From: Cerina sp048266425
GTDB taxonomy: Bacteria; Bacteroidota; Bacteroidia; Flavobacteriales; Flavobacteriaceae
Assembly: GCA_048266425.1 (NCBI GenBank)
Contig: JBLWZN010000019.1
Coordinates: forward strand, 1 to 64,000
DNA: 64,000 nt
Direction of reading: 5' to 3'
Shown: one piece after another, positions 8,305 to 17,455 of the stretch
Layout of the letters: each line of letters opens with the position of its first letter
How positions within the stretch are numbered: the stretch's first letter is position 1
Translations under genes and position numbers: made by a program
Notes under the pieces: model-generated
Database searches by the model: none
What the model saw: only the letters and a program-made list of their open reading frames with translations
Told to the model about the DNA's origin: nothing

Positions 8305-9052
8305 TATGATATTTTAAAAACTCTAAATCGGGCAAGAATCTTGATGGAAGAACAATATCATTATTTTCATATTGAAAAAAATATTTCTCAAGTGATTCAG
8401 TTTTTTTTCGTTTATATAAAATCGGAGATATCTTGATTTTATAATTAGGTGAAATGGTTATTAATCCTGATTCAAAAGCCTTATCATGCAATGCATTAAT
8501 TGCAATTCCATTTCTTGGATTTAAACGATTTGATTCATCAATGCTCCAAGGTTTTATGTGTCCAGCAATGAGCAATTCACTTTGGTTTATTCCAGTAATA
8601 CAACAAGTATTATTGTATGAAGCTAGAATGGAACTACGGAAAAAGGCTTGATTTACTCTAACCTTAACAAGTTGTTCCCTTGTTTTTCCTTTCGGAAGAT
8701 TCTTAAGGTCAATATTGTTTAGTTCTTCGATGGATTTATTTTCAAATTTTGACAACAATTTCTCGCTTTCAAATGGCAATTCATCCCAATTGTTGAAGAA
8801 CTCATTCCAAATAGTGTTATCTAGTTTGCTTGCATTTGATGCTCCTTTTATTCCTCTTGCTTGTAAGCTTGGGTCAAGACTTGCAAAATTCACTAATTTG
8901 TAGGCTATAGAACTTGGTGTCCTGCCGATTAATTCTGCAAGATGAATGACTTCTGGATTTGATCTGTGTAATCGACCGAAAGGCAATTTGCAATAAAGGT
9001 TTATAGCTAATATTAATTCGTCTCTTGTCCAAAGTTTCTGTCCTTTTTTCAT
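8282..9052 (-). CDS. HNH endonuclease (HNH_2 type)
   Basis: A 256-residue protein. The N-terminal 70 residues contain WTRDELILAINLY and GRTPSSIAYKLVNF, a helix-turn-helix/Myb-like DNA-binding pattern seen in this endonuclease class. The nuclease domain starts with CCITG (C150/C151), then AGHIKPW (H165) and NPRNGIAINALHDKAF (N186, H189), matching HNH_2. It likely cuts DNA and could belong to a restriction or defence function, or be a stand-alone nuclease. No methyltransferase or specificity gene is adjacent. The AT-rich composition suggests acquisition by transfer (inference). Confidence 0.75.
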   Translation of the reverse strand: MKKGQKLWTRDELILAINLYCKLPFGRLHRSNPEVIHLAELIGRTPSSIAYKLVNFASLDPSLQARGIKGASNASKLDNTIWNEFFNNWDELPFESEKLLSKFENKSIEELNNIDLKNLPKGKTREQLVKVRVNQAFFRSSILASYNNTCCITGINQSELLIAGHIKPWSIDESNRLNPRNGIAINALHDKAFESGLITISPNYKIKISPILYKRKKTESLEKYFFQYENNDIVLPSRFLPDLEFLKYHNDERFKK

Positions 9053-9335
9053 TCAATATTTTTTTTGAGCAACAAGTTCGTTTAGACAATTTTTAGATGA
9101 ACATTTATGAGATCGAGTTTATTCGCTTGTTAGTGAGAAATTTAAAATTAGTTTCATTCTATTTCTGCAATTAGGGCAAGTTATTGGTTGGTTATTGAAT
9201 GCTATTCATTCTTAAAATCTATATTGTAAATTTAATCAATATCAACAATTAGGTTAGAGGATGAATTCCTTTATAAGGGTAACTATGAATATACTTATTC
9301 CTCCTTAATATTTTATACTTAAAATTCAGATAACC

Positions 9336-9430
9336 CCAAAACACCTCCCCCTTTTCCGGCAAGGCAGAAATCGCCCCATACCGGATGGTGATTGCACCGG
9401 CCTTATTGGCGTTTTCTACCATCCGAAGCA
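9336..9430 (-). pseudogene. Relic of a PfkB sugar-kinase 3' end
   Basis: About 95 bp closely match the last part of the intact kinase gene at 11368-12309 in the same orientation. Translated, it reads LRMVENANKAGAITIR then YGAISALPEKGEVF, against LRMVESANKAGAITTTQ then YGAISALPKKGEVF in the intact protein. One codon is missing and the stop codon has become TGG. The rest of a kinase is absent; the match breaks off at the palindrome at 9429. Differences spread over third codon positions suggest an old duplicate rather than a recent copy. Confidence 0.8.
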
Positions 9431-9447
9431 CAAGCGTGACGCTTGCG
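9429..9447. repeat. Palindromic repeat, copy 2
   Basis: CACAAGCG-TGA-CGCTTGCG, the same element as at 7636-7654 with one change in the right arm, followed by the same CCAGC sequence. It sits exactly at the edge of the kinase relic. Confidence 0.6.
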
Positions 9448-9538
9448 CCAGCATGGGAGTTTTGGTTGGCTGGTCTGGTATTCCTTTTTGTTCCGCTTAC
9501 ACCAACTTCCATTATTCTTATTTATAGACCAACACTAA

Positions 9539-9910
9539 TTATACGTGTTGGTCTATCAAAATTTGATTGCCATCGGGGTCGTTCAAAACAATGCTCGCAG
9601 GGCCGGTTGTTTTTTCATCCGCCTCACTTTCCAATGTAATGTTTTTGTTCTTTAGCTCGGATTGAATTTTCCTGACGTCATCAAAGGATTCGAGGACTTT
9701 GGCATTTTCATCCCAACCGGGATTAAACGTCAAAATATTGCCCTCAAACATGCCTTGGAACAAACCTATCAATGAATTTCCATTCTTCATTATTAAGTAG
9801 TTCTTTTTTTGATCTCCTGCAAACACGCTAAACCCAAGTTTTTCGTAAAACTCCTTGGATAGGTTAAGGTCTTTAACGGCAAGGCTTATTGAAAATGCTC
9901 CTAACTTCAT
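9539..9910 (-). CDS. VOC family protein
   Basis: A 123-residue single VOC domain: GAFSISLAVKDLNLSKEFYEKLGF at the start (strand, helix and FYEKLGF signature) and IVLNDPDGNQILIDQ at the end. These are hallmarks of glyoxalase-like proteins. No substrate can be inferred. It is followed upstream on the same strand by a second VOC gene 36 bp away and by a DUF6090 gene, so the three may form one unit. The group lies between a kinase relic and the intact kinase gene. Confidence 0.78.
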   Translation of the reverse strand: MKLGAFSISLAVKDLNLSKEFYEKLGFSVFAGDQKKNYLIMKNGNSLIGLFQGMFEGNILTFNPGWDENAKVLESFDDVRKIQSELKNKNITLESEADEKTTGPASIVLNDPDGNQILIDQHV

Positions 9911-9946
9911 AGTTGTGTTTTTTAGATTTATTTTGTTCTTAAACTT

Positions 9947-10303
9947 TTATTCTTCCTGTTCATCGGTCCAAACCGCGAGTTCGTTGCCTGCGGGATCCTT
10001 AAAATGAAAGCGTTGTCCGCCAGGAAAGGAAAAGATGTCTTTCGAAATCCTCCCGTGGCACTTGATGATTCTATTTTTTATCGACTCAAGATTTTTATGG
10101 TACACAACGATCAGCGCACCATTTACTATTTCCTTTTCGGACCTTTCAAATCCCCCGTCGAGCCCGCTTTGTGAAAAAGCACAATAATCCCGGCCATAGT
10201 CGGTAAAAGTCCAGCCAAATGCGGCCGTATAGAATTCCTTTATTTTTTCAAGGTCCTTGGCCTTGAATTCAACATAATTAATATGATTGTCTTTTGTGTT
10301 CAT
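9947..10303 (-). CDS. VOC family protein
   Basis: A 118-residue VOC protein. It has the INYVEFKAKDLEKIKEFYTAAFGW opening found in proteins annotated as glyoxalase-like or CFP30B-like, and the FHFKDPAGNELAVWTD ending. Function unknown. Gene spacing to the DUF6090 gene is 15 bp, suggesting cotranscription. Confidence 0.78.
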   Translation of the reverse strand: MNTKDNHINYVEFKAKDLEKIKEFYTAAFGWTFTDYGRDYCAFSQSGLDGGFERSEKEIVNGALIVVYHKNLESIKNRIIKCHGRISKDIFSFPGGQRFHFKDPAGNELAVWTDEQEE

Positions 10304-10318
10304 GGGGAGAAGGTTATG

Positions 10319-11086
10319 TTAATCCTTTATTTCAGACGCTATCATTTCTAAAATACGGTCCATGTTTTTCATCAAGGGTTCATAATGTGTTTTTTCCGTT
10401 GCATAACTTGTAAGGATAAAAATCAGAATATTGTTTTCAAACTCCATTGAATTCAATAGCTCCAGGTTGCTTACACCGTTATTGGTCTCTTGCAGGGATA
10501 ATTGGGCACTGACCATTGTATTGTCCAAGATGGTCTTTATGCTGTGTTCGTTAGTTCTTAAGATATCGAGCACCCTTTCCCTTTGAGCGCCAAGGTCATT
10601 TTCCTGTTTGGCGATATCCTCTAATGTAGAGACCCAATTGGTTAAATGGATTCTTAATTTGGGATTCGAAATACCTTTTAGGCCTCCGGAATTTATCATT
10701 TCGTTGAGGAGGGAATTGTTTGGATTAAAGGCAATGTCGAACGCGAAGGTTCTATAAAGCAATCCTGAGAATTCCTTTTCACTAGGGACAATGGAATCAT
10801 TTGAAATATATTGCATTATGGTTTTTGCTCCTTCATAACTTTGTTTGTTAACCTTGATCAATTCTGTCAATTTGTTCTTACTGGCTTGAAATTCTTCCTT
10901 TAACCCGATCAAGTAGGCTTGTTCATTTGCTTTTTCCAGTCTTTTTTGATTGGCATTATTTATGGCGAGAGCAATTAGAATTCCGATTACTACAAGGATA
11001 ATTTCCCCTATGGCATACATGAGATACCTGCTGAATTTGTTTTCGGATAACAACTGCCTTCTGATATGTCTGAAGAACTTTATCAT
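10319..11086 (-). CDS. DUF6090 family membrane-anchored protein
   Basis: Chosen start gives 255 residues. The N-terminus MIKFFRHIRRQLLSENKFSRY followed by one transmembrane helix (GEIILVVIGILIALAIN) is the DUF6090 signature, common and often multi-copy in Flavobacteriia. The remaining 210 residues are helical and probably extracytoplasmic. Role unknown. I start at the ATG at 11086, not the ATG 8 codons upstream, because the family begins at MIKFFR. Confidence 0.8.
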   Translation of the reverse strand: MIKFFRHIRRQLLSENKFSRYLMYAIGEIILVVIGILIALAINNANQKRLEKANEQAYLIGLKEEFQASKNKLTELIKVNKQSYEGAKTIMQYISNDSIVPSEKEFSGLLYRTFAFDIAFNPNNSLLNEMINSGGLKGISNPKLRIHLTNWVSTLEDIAKQENDLGAQRERVLDILRTNEHSIKTILDNTMVSAQLSLQETNNGVSNLELLNSMEFENNILIFILTSYATEKTHYEPLMKNMDRILEMIASEIKD

Positions 11087-11367
11087 CTCTTTTGGTTTTT
11101 TGGCCTGCACACCGCCTGGCTCCTCACAAGCAGTGATCTCCCAGACCTTTGCTTTTCGTTCGGCCCTCTAGTATTTATCATTCCTTTTTTGTGCCAATAT
11201 GAATTATCATATTGAATGATAGCGGTCATGTCTGTGTTGCTATTCGATAGTTTTACTCTTTAAAAATAAGGATTTTTGGAAAAAGTAAGTAGCCAATGGG
11301 AATAATAGGGATCGATGAAGGTCTTTCATCTTAAAAGCACACCAAGAAGCAAAAATGGAGCTCAACC

Positions 11368-12309
11368 TCAAAACACCTCCCCCTTTTTCGGCAAGGCAGA
11401 AATAGCGCCATACTGGGTGGTGGTGATCGCACCGGCCTTATTGGCGCTTTCCACCATCCGGAGCAGCGCATTTTCATCTTCCATAACAAATAGGGGGTCG
11501 TCCAAAGTAGCGATCTGGTATAGCAGGCAGCCGATAAAGGCATCCCCGGCCCCTGTGGTGTCCACCGGATTTACCTTGACACTCGGAACATTGAGGTTCA
11601 TTATTGGGGTGCTCAACAGGGTACCTTCGGCACCTAAGGTGATGGTGATGATCTGGGTGCCCAATTCATGAAAATAGTCACAGGCCTCGGCGAGGTCGTC
11701 CTTGCCGGAAAGCAGCAAGGCCTCCTCCTTGCTGAATTTGCACAAATTGGAATGGGCGATAAAAGGGGTACACTTTTCAATAAATATTTGTTCCTTGCCC
11801 TTCCAAAGATCCCCCCTAAAATTGGGATCAAAACTGATAAAGGCCCCTTGTTCCAGGGCATCCTTAAAATAGCGGGAGTAGGCGTCTTCCAAGGAGCCTC
11901 CCAAGAAAGAGGTAGCGGCTCCAAAATGGACCAGATTGCCTCCAAATTCTTCGGAGACAATAGGGTTATAGGTGAGTTTTTTATCCGCTCCACGACTAAA
12001 GACAAAGTCACGTTCCCCATCTTCCGCCAAGGAAACGAATGCCAAGGTGGTAAAGGTGGCGCAACGTTGGGCTGTTGTAATATCAACACCATGGTCGGTG
12101 AGCACCTGCAACAAAAAAGTACCAAAGGGATCTTCGCCTACACAGCCGATAAAAGCACTGCTTCCGCCAAGTTTGGAAATGGCACAGGCTACGTTGGCGG
12201 GGGCGCCTCCGGCTTTTTTTGTGAAATCGACGGCCTTGGAAAGGTCATTGCCTTGTTTTTCGGCAACAAAATCGATCAGCAGTTCTCCAATGCAGTAGAC
12301 TTTGTTCAT
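11368..12309 (-). CDS. PfkB family carbohydrate kinase (fructokinase-like)
   Basis: A 313-residue ribokinase-fold enzyme. The sugar-binding GGAPANVA motif lies at residues 34-41 and the ATP/anion-hole motif DTTGAGDAF at 250-258, with D256 as the catalytic base. Length and the GELLIDF start fit fructokinases, which phosphorylate fructose to fructose-6-phosphate, though other PfkB sugars cannot be excluded. It is monocistronic in appearance. A relic of a second copy of its 3' end lies 2 kb away at 9336-9430. Confidence 0.85.
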   Translation of the reverse strand: MNKVYCIGELLIDFVAEKQGNDLSKAVDFTKKAGGAPANVACAISKLGGSSAFIGCVGEDPFGTFLLQVLTDHGVDITTAQRCATFTTLAFVSLAEDGERDFVFSRGADKKLTYNPIVSEEFGGNLVHFGAATSFLGGSLEDAYSRYFKDALEQGAFISFDPNFRGDLWKGKEQIFIEKCTPFIAHSNLCKFSKEEALLLSGKDDLAEACDYFHELGTQIITITLGAEGTLLSTPIMNLNVPSVKVNPVDTTGAGDAFIGCLLYQIATLDDPLFVMEDENALLRMVESANKAGAITTTQYGAISALPKKGEVF

Positions 12310-12386
12310 TTTGCTTAATGGTTTACCCTAAATTACATCCCCTGACCCCGGTATCATTTAATGTAGTTGCTGGTGTCAGTCTGAGC

Positions 12387-12431
12387 GCAGTCGAGGACTT
12401 CGTGTTTTTATAAATAAAACATTTCGACTGC
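12387..12431. repeat. Long hairpin of the CTGAGCGCAGTCGA type
   Basis: GCAGTCGA at 12387-12394 and TCGACTGC at 12424-12431 form an 8-bp stem, with a second inner pairing of GTTTT and AAAAC. It abuts the GC-rich repeat at 12431-12459. It lies between two tandem minus-strand genes and could act as a transcript end for the RNR gene. Confidence 0.5.
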
Positions 12432-12459
12432 CTGCCCGACTTTGTCATTCAGGCGGGAG
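12431..12459. repeat. GC-rich repeat family, copy 1
   Basis: CCTGCCCGAC followed by TTTGTC and ATTCAGGCGGGAG. The same core occurs inverted at 58972-58997 with one base less, and shorter relatives occur at 41107-41129 and 45045-45067. Confidence 0.55.
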
Positions 12460-12540
12460 CTCCATGTGACATCAAATAATGATTTTCATACTAGCAGTTA
12501 TAAAAGCAGTAGCGTAAAGCGACTGGCTACCAGCCTTAAA

Positions 12541-15093
12541 TCACCCACACTTGGAACTCCCGCAATCCGTACAGGTAAGGCAGCCTTCCTGATAGATGAG
12601 ATTGGTGGAGTTACAATTGGTACACTTCTGGCCTTTGGCAGCGGTACCGTCGGCCACGTATCTTTTTAGCGCCCGTGCCACCCCATTTTTCCATGTGTTA
12701 ATGGATTCACTGTCCAGTTGCAGGCTGTTGATCAGGTCAACTATTTTATCAATTGGCATGCCGTGACGTAGGGTCCCGGAAATCAATTTGGCATAGTTCC
12801 AGTATTCCGGGTCAAATTTGTGGGACAACCCTTCTATAGTGGTTTTGTAACCCCTTTTGTTCTGATATTGAAAATCGTAGCGTGAGGTGCCATCTTCGTT
12901 CCTGCTTTTTATGATCACGCCATTATTTACCCAACGGGGGATAACGATGCCATCCTCGTCATCTGCAAGTCCGGTAAAGATCTCATAGGGCATGCCATCG
13001 ATTAGTCCGATAAAGGCGATCCATTTTTCCTTGTTGTTCTGTAACCTTACCACATCGGCATCCAAGACCAACGGTCGTTTGGTAGGAAAAGGGGTAAGGG
13101 TCTCAGTGGCTTCCTCCTTATTGGTTTCATTGGAAATCAATACTCCGGAACGGGAACCATCGCGATAGACGGTAACTCCCTTGCAGCCTACTTCCCACGC
13201 CTCCAGGTACAATTGGCCTACCAATTCCTCGGTGGCGTCGTTGGGCAGGTTGATGGTTACGCTGATGGAGTGGTCCACCCATTTCTGTACGGCTCCTTGT
13301 AAACGTACCTTGCTCAGCCAATCTACGTCATTGGAGGTGGCTTTGTAGTAGGGCGATTTCTTGACCAATTTCTTAAGTTCCTCGTCAGAATAATTTTTGC
13401 TAAGGGTAATATTGTTGACCTCCATCCATTGCTTAAAACGGTGGTGGAAAACCACATATTCTTCCCAGGAATCCCCAAGCTCGTCCACAAAGTCCACCCG
13501 GGCATCCTTGTCGTTGGGGTTTACCTTTCTACGTCTTTTGTAAACCGGTAGAAAAACGGGTTCTATCCCAGAGGTGGTCTGGGTCATTAAGCTGGTTGTC
13601 CCGGTAGGGGCGATGGTCAGGAGTGCGATATTCCTTCGGCCATATTCCAGCATTTCGTAGTAGAGCTTGTCATCGGCTTCTTTTAGTCGAAGGATAAAAG
13701 GATTGTTTTTTTCCCTTTCGGCATCGAAGATTTCAAAGGCCCCCCTTTCTTTAGCGGTATAGACCGATGCCCTATAAGCTTCCAAAGCCAGGGTCTTGTG
13801 TATTTCTATGGAAAACTCGGTCGCTTTTTCATTGCCGTACCGAAGTCCCAAGGCTGCGAGCATGTCGCCTTCGGCGGTAATGCCGATTCCGGTACGTCTA
13901 CCTTGGATGGCCTTTTCCTTGATGTTTTGCCACAATTGATACTCAACCGATTTGGTAACTTCCTGTTCGGGATCGGCGGCGATTTTTTTCAGGATATTGT
14001 CTACCTTTTCCAGTTCCAGGTCTATGATATCGTCCATGATACGTTGGGCGGCGGCGACGTGCTTTTTGAAAAGGTCAAAATTAAAGCTTGCCTGTTTGGT
14101 AAACGGCTCCTCAACATAGGAAAACAGGTTGATCGCCAAAAGACGGCAAGAGTCATAAGGACAAAGCGGAATTTCGCCACAGGGATTGGTAGAAACGGTA
14201 CGGTAACCCAGGTCGGCGTAACAATCCGGCACGGACTCCCGGATGATGGTATCCCAAAATAGAATTCCGGGCTCGGCAGATTTCCAAGCATTGTGCACGA
14301 TCTTGCCCCATAATTTTTCGGCATCTATAGTTTTGCTGAATTTAGGGTCCGCACTATGGACGGGGAATTTTTGGGTATAGGGAACCTTGTTTTTGATGGC
14401 CTGCATAAACCCATCGTCCATGCGCACAGAAACATTGGCCCCGGTAACTTTTCCCTGGGTCATTTTGGCATCGATAAAATCCTCGGCATCCGGATGGTTT
14501 ATAGAGACCGAAAGCATTAGGGCTCCCCTACGTCCGTCTTGTGCCACCTCCCGGGTACTATTGGAATATCGCTCCATAAACGGCACCAAACCTGTTGAGG
14601 TGAGGGCCGAATTCTTTACCGGAGATCCCTTGGGCCGTATATGCGATAGGTCGTGCCCTACCCCGCCACGGCGCTTCATCAATTGAACCTGCTCCTGGTC
14701 TATTTTCATAATCCCGCCGTAGGAATCGGACATGCCATCGTTACCGATGACAAAGCAATTGGAAAGTGAGGCGATCTGAAAAGGATTGCCAATGCCTGCC
14801 ATTGGACTACCCTGCGGCACGATGTATTTGAAGCCTTTTATAAGGTCAAAAACCTGTTCTTCACCCATAGGATTGGGATATCTTTGCTCTATCCGGGCAA
14901 TTTCTTTCGCGATCCTGCGGTGCATATCATCCGGGGTAGCCTCATAAATGTTTCCTACGGAATCCTTTAGGGCATATTTGTTCACCCAGACACGGGCAGC
15001 AAGGTCATCGCCTTTAAAATAGTTTAGGGAAGCCTCGAACGCTTCATCCTGGGAATAGGTCTTTCTTTCGGTGGGAGTAGTTTTAACGGACAT
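12541..15093 (-). CDS. nrdJ: Adenosylcobalamin-dependent ribonucleotide reductase (class II)
   Basis: An 850-residue enzyme that reduces ribonucleotides to deoxyribonucleotides using a B12-derived radical. Visible blocks are the ATP-cone-less start, SNCFVIGN (C113), the thiyl-radical finger NPCGEIPLC (C305), LTIAPTGTTSLMTQTTSGIEP, and a C-terminal cysteine-rich tail with C824, C827, C838, C841, C844 and C849 (CTNC...CTDCGSSKC). That tail fits the redox-shuttle/zinc-ribbon end of class II enzymes. It is monocistronic, as expected since class II enzymes need no small subunit. The ATG at 15093 gives a family-like N-terminus. Confidence 0.92.
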   Translation of the reverse strand: MSVKTTPTERKTYSQDEAFEASLNYFKGDDLAARVWVNKYALKDSVGNIYEATPDDMHRRIAKEIARIEQRYPNPMGEEQVFDLIKGFKYIVPQGSPMAGIGNPFQIASLSNCFVIGNDGMSDSYGGIMKIDQEQVQLMKRRGGVGHDLSHIRPKGSPVKNSALTSTGLVPFMERYSNSTREVAQDGRRGALMLSVSINHPDAEDFIDAKMTQGKVTGANVSVRMDDGFMQAIKNKVPYTQKFPVHSADPKFSKTIDAEKLWGKIVHNAWKSAEPGILFWDTIIRESVPDCYADLGYRTVSTNPCGEIPLCPYDSCRLLAINLFSYVEEPFTKQASFNFDLFKKHVAAAQRIMDDIIDLELEKVDNILKKIAADPEQEVTKSVEYQLWQNIKEKAIQGRRTGIGITAEGDMLAALGLRYGNEKATEFSIEIHKTLALEAYRASVYTAKERGAFEIFDAEREKNNPFILRLKEADDKLYYEMLEYGRRNIALLTIAPTGTTSLMTQTTSGIEPVFLPVYKRRRKVNPNDKDARVDFVDELGDSWEEYVVFHHRFKQWMEVNNITLSKNYSDEELKKLVKKSPYYKATSNDVDWLSKVRLQGAVQKWVDHSISVTINLPNDATEELVGQLYLEAWEVGCKGVTVYRDGSRSGVLISNETNKEEATETLTPFPTKRPLVLDADVVRLQNNKEKWIAFIGLIDGMPYEIFTGLADDEDGIVIPRWVNNGVIIKSRNEDGTSRYDFQYQNKRGYKTTIEGLSHKFDPEYWNYAKLISGTLRHGMPIDKIVDLINSLQLDSESINTWKNGVARALKRYVADGTAAKGQKCTNCNSTNLIYQEGCLTCTDCGSSKCG

Positions 15094-15488
15094 AGTGAGT
15101 GTTCTGTGTTGTTTGGAAGTATATTTCTTTCAGGTAGTAAATGTATGCAAAATAGAATAACAATACTATGACTGAAATCATATTGTTTGCAAGAAAACTA
15201 AGCGTATGTGCTGATAATCAGATAAATAAAAATTTATCAACAACAAATAGTTAACAAAAAATTATTTTTTTATTTAACTATTGAAATCGAAAGTATTTCC
15301 AGTTTCCGTAAATAGGAAACCTTGCATGTTCAAGTCGGTAGCGTGCAATTAGCAATAGGAACCATCCGTTCGATTCTGGTTTTCCCCAGGGATTTTTATT
15401 GTGCGGGAAAATGCAATTGCTGGTTTCCAAACAAATTTTCCTGTTGATTTATGTTGGCATCATCCCAGTTATTACGAATTTTGTAGCT
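15094..15488. other. Divergent AT-rich promoter region
   Basis: 395 bp between the RNR gene (minus) and the phosphoesterase gene (plus). It is very AT-rich at 15180-15290. A single TTATCAACA at 15234-15242 resembles a DnaA box but is alone. No NrdR-like repeated box and no structured riboswitch could be recognised. Promoters for both genes must lie here. Confidence 0.5.
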
Positions 15489-16214
15489 ATGAGAACATTG
15501 GTAATTGGTGACATCCATTCGGGGTTAAAGGCTTTAAAGCAGGTATTGGCTATGGTAGATCCCCAACCGGATGACCACCTTATTTTTTTAGGGGACTATG
15601 TGGATGGTTGGAGCGAAGCGGTTGAGACGATTAATTTTTTGATCGAATTGCGAACCGCCCACAATTGTACATTTTTAAGGGGAAACCACGATGAGCTTTG
15701 TCGGGAGTGGTTGCTAACCGGAAGGGACAATCCGTTGTGGTTGCAACATGGGGGGCAGGCGACCATGGATTCCTACAGAAAGACCGATGAGGGCATTAAG
15801 AACATCCACAAGTACTTCTATGCCCATTTGGATAATTATTATTTGGACGTCCAGAACCGATTGTTTATTCATGCCGGCTTTACAAACCTCAAAGGGGTGG
15901 ACTTTGAGTATTTCAGCAAGATCTTTTATTGGGATAGAACCTTGTGGGAATTGGCGCTTGCCCTAAATCCGGCCTTGGGATCCGAAGATAGCTACTACCC
16001 CAAAAGGTTGACCAACTATAAGGAAATTTTTATAGGCCATACCCCGGTAGTGAGGATTGGGGAAACGACTCCCCAGAATGCCGCCAATGTTTGGAACATC
16101 GATACGGGGGCAGCCTTCAACGGTCCCCTTACAATTTTGGACGTGGATACCAAGGAATTTTGGCAGAGCGATCCCGTGTATATTTTTTATCCGGAGGAAA
16201 CGGGGAGGAACTAG
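15489..16214 (+). CDS. Metallophosphoesterase (PPP-type Ser/Thr phosphatase fold)
   Basis: Chosen start gives 241 residues. All signature blocks of the calcineurin-like fold are present: IGDIHSG, LGDYVDGW, RGNHDEL, IHAGF and GHTPV. These supply the usual aspartate, asparagine and histidine ligands for two metals. Substrate could be a phosphoprotein or a dinucleoside polyphosphate, and sequence alone does not decide. I start at the ATG at 15489 because it begins directly at MRTLVIGDIH; the upstream in-frame extension is hydrophobic and not family-like. Confidence 0.85.
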   Translation: MRTLVIGDIHSGLKALKQVLAMVDPQPDDHLIFLGDYVDGWSEAVETINFLIELRTAHNCTFLRGNHDELCREWLLTGRDNPLWLQHGGQATMDSYRKTDEGIKNIHKYFYAHLDNYYLDVQNRLFIHAGFTNLKGVDFEYFSKIFYWDRTLWELALALNPALGSEDSYYPKRLTNYKEIFIGHTPVVRIGETTPQNAANVWNIDTGAAFNGPLTILDVDTKEFWQSDPVYIFYPEETGRN

Positions 16215-16420
16215 GGCCAAAAGTGCATTTTCGTCAATTTTACGGAATGTATCGGTCATTTTGCGAGCAAACCTCCCTATTCATGACCTGAATCACCATG
16301 AGGTCCGAAAAACCTATCAAAAAATCCGTGATTTTCTTTCAGGGGTAGCAGGGGCCAAAAATTGGCATCATTTTGGAACAATTTTTATTAATTATTAACG
16401 ATCTTTGTAAAAAAGCGAGT

Positions 16421-17416
16421 ATGTCTGCCAAAAATATAAGAATAGAAGTAATGAGATCTATTGAGGACAAGGTCCAGGGATTTATAGATTCCTACCTTAT
16501 CCCGATAGAAAAGATATGGCAACCTACGGATTTTCTTCCAGATTCACAGAGCGATGATTTTTTTGAGCAAACCCGGCAAATTCGCGGCGAGGCCAAAGAA
16601 TTGGGCTACGACCTTTGGGTAACCTTGGTGGCCGATACGATTACAGAAGAAGCCTTGCCAACATATGAATCCTGGCTTATGGATGTGGTAGGTATTGATC
16701 AGCACGCGGAAGGAAACAACGGTTGGTCCAAGTGGGTCCGCCATTGGACCGCCGAGGAAAATCGTCACGGCGATGTACTGAACAAGTACCTTTATCTTTC
16801 CGGGCGGGTGAATATGAAGGAAGTGGAAATTACGACCCAATACCTGCTGGCCGATGGCTTTGATATCGGTACAGACCGCGATCCGTACAAAAACTTCGTC
16901 TATACCTCCTTTCAGGAATTGGCTACAAATATTTCCCACAAGAGGGTGGGTCAAATGTGCAAAAAGGGGGGGAACTTAATGTTGGGTAAAATGTGCACGA
17001 TCATTGCAGGTGATGAGATGCGCCACCATATGGCATATAGGGAGTTCGTAAAGACGATTTTTGATAACGACCCAAGCGAAATGATGTTGGCCTTTGCCGA
17101 CATGATGAAGAAAAAAATTGTAATGCCGGCCCATTTTCTTCGCGAGTCCGGTGGAACGATCGGTGCCGCTTTCGAGAATTTTTCAAATTGCGCCCAGCGA
17201 TTGGGGGTCTATACGGCCCAGGACTATATCGATATTTTGGTTAAATTGAATTCCTATTGGGAGGTTGACAAAATAAGAGGACTTACCGACGAGGCCGAAA
17301 AAGCACGGGATTATCTGATGAAATTGCCCGATCGATTGCACCGTATATCGGAACGTATGAAGTTCCCCTATATAGATTACCGTTTTAAATGGGTAGAGGC
17401 TAACGGGATGTTGTAA
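16421..17416 (+). CDS. Acyl-ACP desaturase (soluble di-iron)
   Basis: Chosen start gives 331 residues. Two EExxH/DExxH iron motifs are visible, EENRH at 112-116 and DEMRH at 198-202, spaced as in stearoyl-ACP desaturases. The enzyme introduces a cis double bond into acyl-ACP, aiding membrane fluidity in cold water. The start at 16421 (MSAKNIRIEV) is preferred over TTG at 16373, which is not family-like. GATCTTTG at 16400-16407 resembles a -7 box and would place transcription start after that TTG. A palindrome at 17426-17447 follows the gene. Confidence 0.87.
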   Translation: MSAKNIRIEVMRSIEDKVQGFIDSYLIPIEKIWQPTDFLPDSQSDDFFEQTRQIRGEAKELGYDLWVTLVADTITEEALPTYESWLMDVVGIDQHAEGNNGWSKWVRHWTAEENRHGDVLNKYLYLSGRVNMKEVEITTQYLLADGFDIGTDRDPYKNFVYTSFQELATNISHKRVGQMCKKGGNLMLGKMCTIIAGDEMRHHMAYREFVKTIFDNDPSEMMLAFADMMKKKIVMPAHFLRESGGTIGAAFENFSNCAQRLGVYTAQDYIDILVKLNSYWEVDKIRGLTDEAEKARDYLMKLPDRLHRISERMKFPYIDYRFKWVEANGML

Positions 17417-17425
17417 AAGATTAGG

Positions 17426-17447
17426 GACCTGTCTGGCCAGACAGGTC
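17426..17447. terminator. Perfect 22-bp palindrome between convergent genes
   Basis: GACCTGTCTGG immediately followed by its reverse complement, centred between the desaturase stop (17416) and the convergent gene ending at 17456. It lacks a strong U tract on either strand, so termination may be inefficient or factor-assisted. Confidence 0.55.
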
Positions 17448-17455
17448 TCTTGGGT

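Larger units (their letters stand above)
9053..9538. other. AT-rich spacer containing a kinase relic
   Basis: The first part (9053-9335) is AT-rich and carries no readable gene. It is followed by the pfkB 3' relic at 9336-9430 and the palindromic repeat at 9429-9447. The spacer runs to the VOC gene that ends at 9539. Confidence 0.6.

Noticed and set aside
15234..15242. DnaA-box-like TTATCAACA in the RNR promoter region
   Set aside because: A single imperfect box in AT-rich DNA is expected by chance; there is no cluster and no origin gene nearby.
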